8,303 bases of DNA from positions 1 to 8,303 of the forward strand of contig CAIPFQ010000077.1 in the NCBI GenBank assembly GCA_903864395.1. Direction: 5' to 3'. The translations under genes were made by a program, and so were the position numbers. This stretch comes from an uncultured Chlamydiae bacterium. GTDB taxonomy: Bacteria; Chlamydiota; Chlamydiia; Chlamydiales; SM23-39. Shown here piece after piece: positions 1-6,135 of the stretch. The notes below the pieces were generated by a model. The model made no database searches. It had not been told where the DNA came from and saw nothing but the letters and a program-made list of their open reading frames with translations. Each line of letters starts with the position of its first letter. Positions within the stretch are counted from its first letter, which is position 1.

Positions 1-2
1 AT

Positions 3-233
3 AAAAATTTTAATTTATTTGAGTTCGCGCACATAACACTTAAAAGAGATATAGACTTTGTTTTGGAGGCTGTTAAACAAAATGGTCTGGCACTTGAGTA
101 TGCCAGCCAAAACCTTCGAAAGAATAAAAAGGTAGTCCTTGAGGCTGTTAAACAAAATGGTTTGGCACTTGACTATGCCAGCCAGGATCTTCAACAGGAT
201 GAAGAGGTTGTTAAAGCCTGTCAAACAAAATGA
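3..233 (+). CDS. DUF4116-repeat protein, 3' end only (5' end off the window), C-terminus frameshifted
   Basis: The frame is open from the left edge to a TGA at 231-233, giving 76 visible residues and no start. It holds tandem copies of a 25-residue unit with the core VLEAVKQNGLALEYASQ, the DUF4116 pattern common in large repeat proteins of amoeba-associated chlamydiae (recalled, not searched). Units begin near 60 and 135, exactly 75 nt apart, and are almost identical in DNA, which suggests recent duplication. The third unit starts near 210 but loses register after VVKA. Restoring two bases near 217-220 recovers AAVKQNDLERLLQKKG and moves the stop to TAA 262-264. The function of DUF4116 is unknown; surface or effector roles are only guesses. 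The gene could still be expressed with a slightly altered tail, or be a pseudogene. Confidence 0.7.
   Translation, partial: KNFNLFEFAHITLKRDIDFVLEAVKQNGLALEYASQNLRKNKKVVLEAVKQNGLALDYASQDLQQDEEVVKACQTK
60..209 (+). repeat. Two tandem 75-nt DUF4116 coding repeats, near-identical in DNA
   Basis: Unit 1 (60-134) and unit 2 (135-209) encode VLEAVKQNGLALEYASQ and VLEAVKQNGLALDYASQ. From 66 and 141 the two copies share long exact stretches, for example gaggctgttaaacaaaatgg, and differ at only a few bases through the next 50 nt. A third, shorter, frameshifted unit follows at 210-264. Confidence 0.75.
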
Positions 234-393
234 TCTGGAGAGGCTGTTACAGAAAAAGGGATAAAGAGGAGCACAGGATGTTCATGCAAGAGCTTGAAGT
301 TCGAATGCGAGACGAACCCTGGCCAGAAGAATTAACCCAAGTTCGCCTACTTATCTGGTTCTGATTTAATGCGCAGTCCATTCTTATAATGTT

Positions 394-417
394 TCCTGTA
401 CTGTAGTCAGTATGGGA
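394..417. other. Inverted repeat between convergent genes
   Basis: Bases 394-403 can pair with 408-417 around the loop TAGT. The perfect inner part is TACTG/CAGTA. On the + strand the stem is 10 bp with two G-U pairs, while on the - strand those two become mismatches. It lies just past the ridA stop and downstream of the DUF4116 gene, where a terminator would be expected. No T-run follows on either strand, so an intrinsic terminator is not supported. The rest of 265-419 shows no convincing gene. Confidence 0.3.
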
Positions 418-419
418 GT

Positions 420-806
420 TCAGGAGGGTTGAGCGGCAATGCAGGAAACTTCGATGAGGCTGTCTAGCGGCAGCCTGGCGACTTGCATGAACTGCCTTGC
501 TGGTTTTACTCGATGGGCGAATTTTTCAGCGTAGATCGCATTGATTGCTTGAAAATCATTGAGATCCTTCACGTACACTTCAACTTTTACTACATCTTCA
601 AATCCCAAAGAATCGGCTCGCAAAATCGCTTCGATATTGTCGAGCACCTGCTTTGTCTGTTCTTGGATGGTCGTGTGTTCGATCTTCCCTGTCTTCGGGT
701 CAATGGGAATCTGTCCTGAAACAAAAAGAAAAGAGTTCCAAGAAACAGCTTGAGAGTAGGGACCGATCGCTTGAGGGGCGTGTTTTGTTTCGATTTTTTT
801 TAGCAT
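420..806 (-). CDS. ridA: RidA family reactive enamine/imine deaminase
   Basis: This 128-residue protein has the exact length of E. coli RidA (YjgF/YER057c/UK114 family). The family hydrolyses reactive 2-aminoacrylate-type enamine/imine intermediates released by PLP enzymes to 2-keto acids and ammonia, in the cytosol as a trimer. Family motifs are clear: AIGPYSQAV at 13-21 (Tyr17), FVSGQIPIDPKTG at 28-40 (Ser30), VKVEVYVKDLNDF at 73-85, KPARQFMQVARLP at 101-113, and IEVSCIAA at 118-125. Arg104 and Glu119 match E. coli Arg105 and Glu120, so it should be active. The ATG lies inside the end of tpx (ATGCTAA, 7-nt overlap) with no Shine-Dalgarno of its own, which suggests translational coupling. 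It is the last gene of the minus-strand set. The identification is secure; the physiological substrate in this host is not known. Confidence 0.95.
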   Translation of the reverse strand: MLKKIETKHAPQAIGPYSQAVSWNSFLFVSGQIPIDPKTGKIEHTTIQEQTKQVLDNIEAILRADSLGFEDVVKVEVYVKDLNDFQAINAIYAEKFAHRVKPARQFMQVARLPLDSLIEVSCIAAQPS

Positions 807-1300
807 AGAGCGGCAAACGCTTTTTCGTAATCGGGCGCTTGCGCGACCTCTGACACAAGTTCGCTATAAATCACCCGATCTTGTTCATCTAGAACAAGAA
901 TTGAGCGGGCGAGAAGCCCCGCGAGAGGCCCGTTTTCAATCAAGACGCCCAACGCTTTGCCAAACTCTTTATCTCGCATCATTGATAGAGTCAAAACGTT
1001 ATGCACTTGTTCCCTTTCGCAAAATCGCTTCTGGGCAAAGGGAAGATCTGCTGAAATGGTTAAAAAGACCACTTCGGGGTGTGTTTTTGCAAACGTATTG
1101 CAATGGCGCGTCATTATGTTGCAGAGACCAGTATCTAGGCTCGGCACTGTCGTTATAAATTTTTTCTTTCCATGAAATTCGTGGAGGTGGCGGTCTTTGA
1201 GATCTTTATCGACTAAGCAAAACTCTGTGAGTTTGCTATGCAAGGCAGGAAGATTGCCAGAGGTGTGTATTGGATGTCCTTTGAAATTGATTTGAGCCAT
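800..1300 (-). CDS. tpx: Thiol peroxidase, Tpx-type atypical 2-Cys peroxiredoxin
   Basis: At 166 residues the protein is close to E. coli Tpx (168). It reduces hydrogen peroxide and alkyl hydroperoxides with electrons from thioredoxin. The peroxidatic site is PSLDTGLC at 53-60 (Thr57, Cys60). The resolving cysteine is Cys94 in SADLPFAQKRFC, a signature of the Tpx subfamily, and Arg132 in GLLAR matches the conserved active-site arginine. Extra cysteines (28, 67, 166) have no assigned role. There is no signal peptide, so it is probably cytosolic, although E. coli Tpx was first described as periplasmic. The start, MAQINFKGHP, aligns with the family N-terminus. It lies 16 nt after comEC with no strong ribosome site visible, and its last codons overlap ridA by 7 nt. 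Tpx and RidA form a natural pair against toxic by-products of metabolism. Confidence 0.95.
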   Translation of the reverse strand: MAQINFKGHPIHTSGNLPALHSKLTEFCLVDKDLKDRHLHEFHGKKKFITTVPSLDTGLCNIMTRHCNTFAKTHPEVVFLTISADLPFAQKRFCEREQVHNVLTLSMMRDKEFGKALGVLIENGPLAGLLARSILVLDEQDRVIYSELVSEVAQAPDYEKAFAALC

Positions 1301-1316
1301 AAGCCATCAATATAAA

Positions 1317-2762
1317 TTAACGGCTCATTTCGAGGCAAGATTTTTCCCGATGCGTTCTAAGATGAATCATCAAAAGCACTAAAAGACTCAAGGGGACAAT
1401 CCAGCCTGGAAAGTTAGGAGCGAGAATCTGATAGTCTAAAGAGATTGGCGGATAAGAGGCGGTTTCTAATAAAAGATGCGTTCCATACGCCGTGGTTTGC
1501 AAGAGAAAGCCCCCCAGCGGAGGACAAAGAAGATACACACTCAAGGAGAAAAGGAGCGAAGAGAGAAGAAGGCCTACGCAAAAGGGATAAAAGAGATTAT
1601 AGAGTAGGCTTAGCAGAGGAAATGTATGAAAGTGAAAGAGCAAAATCGGCAGGATGGCGCTATTGACCGCAACTGTAATCGCAAGAGCTCCTCGCAAAAA
1701 TCCAGAGATAAGATAGACCGATTTTTCAAGCAGTGAAAAATGTTTCCATTCCTCCTTTTTTCTCAAAGGCATAAAGCGTCTCAGCCCGTTTTCTACAAGA
1801 GGATAGAGAAGCAAGAGGCCAAAACAGCTCGCAAAACTGAGCTGAAATCCCATATTCGACACAATGAGCGGATTGTAAAGAATTTCAAAACCCATCGCAC
1901 AGCCGAGCAAATTGAGACCGCTCGTGCCTCTTTGCAACAGTTTTGCGAGAAGATAGAACATCGCTGTCAGCCAAGCTCTTTGGACGCCAGGAAAAGGCCC
2001 CACAAAAAAATAATAGGCGTTGATGGCGATAAGCAACAAAATCCATTGCCCCCTACGAGGCAAAAAAAGAGACAGAACAAACGAGAAAAAAACAATTAAA
2101 ACGCCAAAATGAAAACCAGAAATGGCCAAGATGTGCTGCAGCCCTAGCCGCCCAAATTCATATTTCAATAGCCGATCCTCCACATCTCCCGTGGTTAAAC
2201 CAGCGAGAAAGAGGGCGGCCTTTGGAAATTGAGCGCATTGTCCTTTGAGAAACTCTGTGTATTGCTTTTTTAAAGAAGCTCTCCAAGAGGCGATGGGCGT
2301 CCCAGAGGGAAGCTGAACCCATTGTTTCGGTTTAAAAGCGAGCTCAAATCGGTCGGTGCGCAGGTATTTGCCAAAGAGGCAATAATCGAAATCAGCTGGG
2401 TAAGGAGGCGTTTTGCCCTGTGTATAGATGCGGCAAGGAAATGAAGTTTTCTCGAAGAACAAAGTGCCTTTATACACCCATCCCTTATGAAAAGGGGATT
2501 GGTGGGGTGCTACTGTCTGAATGCTAAAAATGCCAATACCCTCTCCCATCTCTGGCGCCTCTTGAAAGCGCAGGTGACAATAGAGAGCCATCGCTGGGAT
2601 CAAAAGGATCAGAGGAAATTTTTTGAGAAGGACGAGATAAGCTCCCCATAGGACAGGGAAGAGCCATGGCAAATCGCAAAAAAGAAAAGAAAAAGAGGCG
2701 ATGAGAAACGTCGCTGCATAGAGTAGCGCAGGGTGCTTTTGCCAAAATTTTTGATGAGCCAT
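1317..2762 (-). CDS. comEC: ComEC/Rec2-family membrane protein, DNA-uptake channel, short form
   Basis: This is a 481-residue polytopic inner-membrane protein. Hydrophobic segments at about 11-29, 32-46 and 49-63 are followed by a soluble region at about 75-160, placed like the DUF4131/OB-fold part of ComEC. The competence domain, about 185-470, has several further membrane segments. Its diagnostic motifs are LGLQHILAISGFHFGVL (206-222), GPFPGVQRA (255-263) and NPLIVSNMGFQLSFAS (297-312). ComEC proteins carry single-stranded DNA across the inner membrane during natural transformation. The C-terminal metallo-beta-lactamase-like domain of long forms such as B. subtilis is absent, and the protein ends soon after the last membrane segment. 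Chlamydiae are thought to have a similarly short ComEC and lack a full competence set (from memory). The ATG starts 1 nt after the ndh stop, so the two genes are co-transcribed. The family call is secure; active DNA uptake is inferred. Confidence 0.9.
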   Translation of the reverse strand: MAHQKFWQKHPALLYAATFLIASFSFLFCDLPWLFPVLWGAYLVLLKKFPLILLIPAMALYCHLRFQEAPEMGEGIGIFSIQTVAPHQSPFHKGWVYKGTLFFEKTSFPCRIYTQGKTPPYPADFDYCLFGKYLRTDRFELAFKPKQWVQLPSGTPIASWRASLKKQYTEFLKGQCAQFPKAALFLAGLTTGDVEDRLLKYEFGRLGLQHILAISGFHFGVLIVFFSFVLSLFLPRRGQWILLLIAINAYYFFVGPFPGVQRAWLTAMFYLLAKLLQRGTSGLNLLGCAMGFEILYNPLIVSNMGFQLSFASCFGLLLLYPLVENGLRRFMPLRKKEEWKHFSLLEKSVYLISGFLRGALAITVAVNSAILPILLFHFHTFPLLSLLYNLFYPFCVGLLLSSLLFSLSVYLLCPPLGGFLLQTTAYGTHLLLETASYPPISLDYQILAPNFPGWIVPLSLLVLLMIHLRTHREKSCLEMSR

Positions 2763-2763
2763 T

Positions 2764-4041
2764 TTAAGAATGCATGTGGGGGAATTCTTCTTCGGATTCC
2801 GTCATTCGATAAATGAGCCGCGCCCCTTTTTGGCTAGAAAAATAGGAAAATAACCACTGTGAGAGCACAGCCATTCGATTGCGAAATCCGATCAAGTAAA
2901 GCACATGGACAAAACACCAAGCAAACCAAGCGAGCAGTCCGCTGAATTGAACCTTGCCAAACATGCCGATGGCTTTAGTTTTTCCAATGGTAGCCATCGT
3001 CCCTTTATCCCGATAACAAAAGGCTGGTCTTTGGTTTTTAGACAACTTTTTGCGTAAAATATCAGCGACAAAACGCCCCTGCTGCACAGCGACGGGGGCG
3101 AGCGCAGGGAGCGGCTTTCCCTGTTTGTCCAAAGCGCACGCACTATCGCCGATGATAAAAATATCGGGGTATCCAGCAAGAGAGAGGTCGGCGTCGACAG
3201 AGGCTCTGCCTTGTCGATCCAAAGGAACCTCAAGAGTTTTAAGAACGGAAGAGGCCTGGTTGCCTGCTGCCCATAAAATATTTTCCGCAGGAATCATCAT
3301 CTCTTCGATCGTAACGCCCTCCTTTGTCACGTTCGTCACTCTCTTGCCCGTGATGACGTTCACTCCAAAATGCTCTAAGTAGAGCCGCGCCTTATTGGAT
3401 AAATTCTCTGGGTAGACGGGAAGAATATGGGATGATCCTTCTACGAGATAGATTTTTGTCTTTGTTGTGTCGATCCTTCGAAAATTTTTCAAAAGAGTTT
3501 CGTTGGCAATTTCTGCAATCGCGCCTGCCATTTCAACGCCCGTGGGTCCCCCTCCAATAATGACGAAATTGAGATATTTTTTCGCTTCGGAAATACTGTC
3601 GCATCGTTCCGCTTTTTCAAAAGAGATGAGGATGCGCTCGCGAATCTGCAAAGCATCTTTCAGTGTCTTGAGACCTGGAGCGAATTCTTCCCAAGAATCA
3701 TTGCCAAAATAAGAATGACGCGCTCCGAGAGAGACAATGAGGTGTTCGAACCCTAACCGATCTCCGTTGCGCAAGACGACGTGTTTTTTCTCTTTGTCAA
3801 TTGCAATGACATCGCCCATGAGAACTGTGATATTTGGATAGGGACTGAGAATTTCCCGAATCGGCACCGCGATATCGCCAGGAGAAAGTGCCGCGCTTGC
3901 GACCTGATACAGCAGGGGTTGGAAGAGATGGTGGTTTGTTCTGTCGATGAGCCAAACATCGAATTTCGAATTGCCTAATGCCTTCGCTGCATTCAGCCCC
4001 CCGAATCCACCGCCGAGGATCACAATTTTCGTGTTCGCCAT
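2764..4041 (-). CDS. ndh: Type II NADH:quinone oxidoreductase (NDH-2)
   Basis: A 425-residue flavoprotein that passes electrons from NADH to membrane quinone without pumping ions. The N-terminal FAD fold has VILGGGFGG (7-15). HHLFQPLLYQVAS (37-49) is a family hallmark. The NADH-binding fold has IIGGGPTGVEMAG (161-173), with Glu170 at the pyridine-nucleotide site. YPDIFIIGDSA (291-301) closes on FAD, and LAPVAVQQGRFVA (314-326) matches the quinone-site region. The C-terminus has a hydrophobic stretch, about 366-385, and an amphipathic part, about 391-410, fitting membrane attachment. It is the first gene of the minus-strand set, transcribed away from the SUKH/hprK operon. A weak TGGA precedes the ATG. 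In chlamydiae that also carry Na+-translocating NQR, NDH-2 would give an uncoupled route for NADH oxidation (inference). Some related flavoproteins reduce other acceptors, but the motifs favour NDH-2. Confidence 0.92.
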   Translation of the reverse strand: MANTKIVILGGGFGGLNAAKALGNSKFDVWLIDRTNHHLFQPLLYQVASAALSPGDIAVPIREILSPYPNITVLMGDVIAIDKEKKHVVLRNGDRLGFEHLIVSLGARHSYFGNDSWEEFAPGLKTLKDALQIRERILISFEKAERCDSISEAKKYLNFVIIGGGPTGVEMAGAIAEIANETLLKNFRRIDTTKTKIYLVEGSSHILPVYPENLSNKARLYLEHFGVNVITGKRVTNVTKEGVTIEEMMIPAENILWAAGNQASSVLKTLEVPLDRQGRASVDADLSLAGYPDIFIIGDSACALDKQGKPLPALAPVAVQQGRFVADILRKKLSKNQRPAFCYRDKGTMATIGKTKAIGMFGKVQFSGLLAWFAWCFVHVLYLIGFRNRMAVLSQWLFSYFSSQKGARLIYRMTESEEEFPHMHS

Positions 4042-4123
4042 TTTTTCCAGTATCTTGACTCTTTATATTTTTTGCAACTGCTTGCTTTCAGAACCTCTAT
4101 TGAGGTATAGTTTATATATAGTT
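4042..4123. promoter_or_regulatory. Divergent promoter region between ndh and the SUKH/hprK/pts operon
   Basis: This 82-nt gap must carry the promoters of both operons. For the + strand, TTGCTT (4082-4087) and TATAGT (4106-4111) are 18 nt apart and make a reasonable sigma70-type pair. Transcription would then begin only about 7 nt before the ATG at 4124, so the mRNA would be almost leaderless, and no Shine-Dalgarno is seen. For the - strand, the reverse complement of 4062-4067 reads TATAAA, a possible -10 for ndh, but no good -35 goes with it. Confidence 0.45.
4093..4106. promoter_or_regulatory. Perfect palindrome ACCTC-tatt-GAGGT, candidate operator
   Basis: Five-base perfect arms (4093-4097 and 4102-4106) flank a 4-nt centre. 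The element fills the spacer of the proposed + strand promoter and touches the first base of its -10. A bound dimeric regulator here could block RNA polymerase. It is short enough to arise by chance, and no second copy was noticed. Confidence 0.3.
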
Positions 4124-4912
4124 ATGAATACACTCGTACGCAAGTTCTTTTGTGAAGCTGGAGATTTCGAAGAGGTTCGGATATTGACCGAAACTCCCGC
4201 AAAAAATTTTGATGAGCTGATCTCTTTAGCCCCCAAATTCCCTAGAGGATGGTTTGAGTTGAGCCTTGTTCCCCCGAGAGATCGAGTGGAATTTGCTTTG
4301 ACTTTTTGGCTCGGTCGTCTCCCTTTTCAGCCAAAGGCTCATGCTTTAATTGTGAGTTTTTTTGAGTCTTTAGACGATGTTTGCGTAGTTCTCTCAAAGC
4401 AAAAGGGAACCTGGACGCCTCAGCTCGTCTACAGCCTTAGAGACAATAGTTCTTTTTTTCGTGGTTTTTTGCCCGCCGAAGAGGAGTCTCTCTTAGATTT
4501 GAAAATAGAAATGGATTTTTCTTTTCCTAGTGATTGGATTGCGTTTGCACAGATTCATAATGGCTTTGGAAAACTCTCTGAAATGGGAGTTTTGAGATTT
4601 GAAGAGATTCCTTTCGCAAGAAGAAAAGTGATGGACATGATCCTTACGGCATCAAGGCCTGTGAGATCGGGACATCTTGTGGTTGATGCAGCGGCTTTGA
4701 TTCCTTTTTTTGAATTGCCTGGACTTAATTCTTTTCAATGTTTTTATGCAGATTGGTATCCTGGATTTGAAATGGGAAATGTTTATTTTTCAGGAATCGA
4801 TTATACTGTATCAGAAACGAATCAAACGGATGCCACGGAAGAAAATGGCGCATTTTCTACATTTTTAGAGTGGTTAGCCCTTTATTTGGAAGGGATGGAA
4901 ATTGCTCCTTAG
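4124..4912 (+). CDS. SUKH/SMI1-KNR4-like protein of unknown function, first gene of the hprK-pts operon
   Basis: A 262-residue, probably soluble protein without signal peptide or membrane segment. I do not recognise a close family. The N-terminal half (about 1-125) is unassigned. The C-terminal half resembles the SUKH/SMI1-KNR4 fold: FPSDWIAFAQIHNGFG (134-149) fits the 'P.dy..f...nG' element, followed by a beta-rich stretch with FYADWYPGFEMGNVYFSG (207-224) and a closing helix FSTFLEWLALYLEG (244-257). SUKH proteins serve as immunity proteins or protein-interaction modules, but no toxin gene is nearby. The start at 4124 is chosen because it follows the promoter-like boxes; the frame stays open upstream only inside ndh on the other strand. 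hprK begins 6 nt after its stop, so it belongs to that operon and may act with HPr or HprK (inference). Confidence 0.85.
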   Translation: MNTLVRKFFCEAGDFEEVRILTETPAKNFDELISLAPKFPRGWFELSLVPPRDRVEFALTFWLGRLPFQPKAHALIVSFFESLDDVCVVLSKQKGTWTPQLVYSLRDNSSFFRGFLPAEEESLLDLKIEMDFSFPSDWIAFAQIHNGFGKLSEMGVLRFEEIPFARRKVMDMILTASRPVRSGHLVVDAAALIPFFELPGLNSFQCFYADWYPGFEMGNVYFSGIDYTVSETNQTDATEENGAFSTFLEWLALYLEGMEIAP

Positions 4913-4918
4913 GAAACT

Positions 4919-5863
4919 ATGTATTCAGTACAAAATCTCTACGAACAGTATGGAAAAAAGCTCGGTTTGAACCTTTTATCTGGGAAAAAAGGGATGAATC
5001 GCCGAATTTATCGGGCAGAGGTGCACCGTCCTGGTTTGAGTTTGGCTGGGTTTTTGAAAGGATTTGTCAGTACGCGCATCCTTGTGATAGGTAAGCAGGA
5101 GATAGGATATTTAAAAGAGCTCGATGTGAAAGTGCGCGAAGAGAGATTGGAAACGATCTTAACTTCCAAGACTCCGGCTGTAGTCGCAGCAAAAGGGGTG
5201 AGGCCTTCCAAAGAGATGATCTCTCTTTGTAATAAAAAACAGATCCCCTTGTTTCTCTCCGAGGAGACGGCGACCGATTTATTAAGCCGCCTTTCTTTTT
5301 TTCTTCTGGAAGAGTTTTGCCAAAATCTCACGCTGCATGGTACTTTGGTTGAGGTTTTTGGCGTTGGCATTTTAATTCAGGGAGAATCTTCTGTTGGCAA
5401 AAGTGAAGCGGCTTTAGGTCTGCTAGAGAGGAGTCATCGTTTAATTTCCGATGACGTAGTTCGTGTGAGAAAGAAAGAAGAGATTTATTTAGTAGGATCT
5501 GGGCCGCAATTAACACAGCATTTAATGGAAATTCGCGGCATCGGAATCATTAATGTCGCCCATCTTTATGGTGCTGTTTGTGTGAGAGATGATAAAACAA
5601 TCGATCTTGTTGTTAAACTCGAAGAGTGGGATGATAAACATTTCTATGATCGGGTGGGGTTGGAGGAAAAATTTATCGATATTTTAGATGTCAGCGTTCC
5701 TTTTCATGTTTTGCCTGTCAAGCCAGGGAGAGATGTTGTGCTTCTTCTTGAAACAATTGCTCTTAATCATCGCTTAAAGGATATGGGGTACAATTCCGCT
5801 AAGGAGTTTAACGCTAAATGGCTAGAGACGATTGCTTGTAAACAGAAGAAAAAGGGGATCTGA
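4919..5863 (+). CDS. hprK: HPr kinase/phosphorylase
   Basis: A 314-residue bifunctional enzyme that phosphorylates HPr on its regulatory serine and removes that phosphate by phosphorolysis, normally as a hexamer. Residue numbers fall on those of the L. casei enzyme: His140 (LHG), the P-loop GESSVGKS at 155-162 with Lys161, the Asp178-Asp179 pair in HRLISDDVV, the signature LMEIRGIGIINV (202-213), Arg245 in FYDRVG, and PVKPGRDV (266-273) with Lys268 and Arg271. The N-terminal domain (about 1-130) is the usual less conserved one; HRPGLSLAGF (36-45) matches its typical motif. Two glycines common in other members are serine here, at 158 in the P-loop and 172 in LLERSHRL. The general GxxxxGKS pattern is kept. 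AGGA lies 4 nt before the ATG, and the stop overlaps ptsH by one base (TGATG). Confidence 0.96.
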   Translation: MYSVQNLYEQYGKKLGLNLLSGKKGMNRRIYRAEVHRPGLSLAGFLKGFVSTRILVIGKQEIGYLKELDVKVREERLETILTSKTPAVVAAKGVRPSKEMISLCNKKQIPLFLSEETATDLLSRLSFFLLEEFCQNLTLHGTLVEVFGVGILIQGESSVGKSEAALGLLERSHRLISDDVVRVRKKEEIYLVGSGPQLTQHLMEIRGIGIINVAHLYGAVCVRDDKTIDLVVKLEEWDDKHFYDRVGLEEKFIDILDVSVPFHVLPVKPGRDVVLLLETIALNHRLKDMGYNSAKEFNAKWLETIACKQKKKGI

Positions 5864-6135
5864 TGGCAAAAATTGTTCAAAAAGTAAAAGTAAAAAATCC
5901 ATTGGGGTTGCATACGCGACCTGCGGCTTGGATTGTGAAAATTCTTCAACCATTGAAATCGGCTGTTTCTTTTACTTATAGAGAGGAAACCATCAATGCG
6001 CGCAGCATTATGAGCATTTTAATGCTTGCGGCAAAAAAGAATTCTCAAATTGTTATTACGGCAGAAGGAAATGATGCGGAGACAGCTGTAAAAATGCTTG
6101 TGCAGGCGTTTGAAGAGGAGTTCGGGGAAAAATGA
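5863..6135 (+). CDS. ptsH: HPr, phosphocarrier protein of the PTS
   Basis: A 90-residue cytosolic protein, close to the usual 85-90. The EI-phosphorylated histidine is His17 in NPLGLHTRPAA (12-22). The site modified by HprK is Ser48 in NARSIMSILML (45-55), which matches the Ser46-I-M context of Gram-positive HPr; both are offset by two residues. Having this serine beside a complete hprK means the kinase has its substrate. The start uses the A of the hprK TGA, with GGGG 5 nt upstream. Its own end overlaps ptsI by ATGA. The two phosphorylation states probably link PEP supply and the ATP/phosphate balance to target proteins elsewhere in the genome (inference); no EII transporter is encoded in this window. 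Confidence 0.96.
   Translation: MAKIVQKVKVKNPLGLHTRPAAWIVKILQPLKSAVSFTYREETINARSIMSILMLAAKKNSQIVITAEGNDAETAVKMLVQAFEEEFGEK

Noticed and set aside
15..224. A 69-codon minus-strand frame with repeated segments
   Set aside because: Its repeats are the complement of the DUF4116 repeats; the + strand frame carries the recognisable family.
278..364. A 28-codon ORF on + starting ATGTTCATGCAAGAG behind a GAGG-like site
   Set aside because: It is too short, has no recognisable features, lies downstream of a decayed gene, and contains the 15-mer repeat. Chance is as likely as coding.
394..417. Intrinsic terminator for ridA or the DUF4116 gene
   Set aside because: The stem is imperfect on both strands and no T-run follows, so I list it only as an inverted repeat.
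1740..2099. A 119-codon + strand frame opposite comEC
   Set aside because: It is antisense to the hydrophobic ComEC core, its basic composition is what the complement of such codons gives, and it has no family resemblance.
3050..3382. A 110-codon + strand frame opposite ndh
   Set aside because: It is a shadow of well-conserved NDH-2 coding sequence on the other strand.
3947..4123. Upstream extension of the SUKH-like reading frame by 59 codons
   Set aside because: It lies antisense inside the N-terminal coding part of ndh and across the promoter region; the ATG at 4124 follows promoter-like boxes and gives a normal N-terminus.
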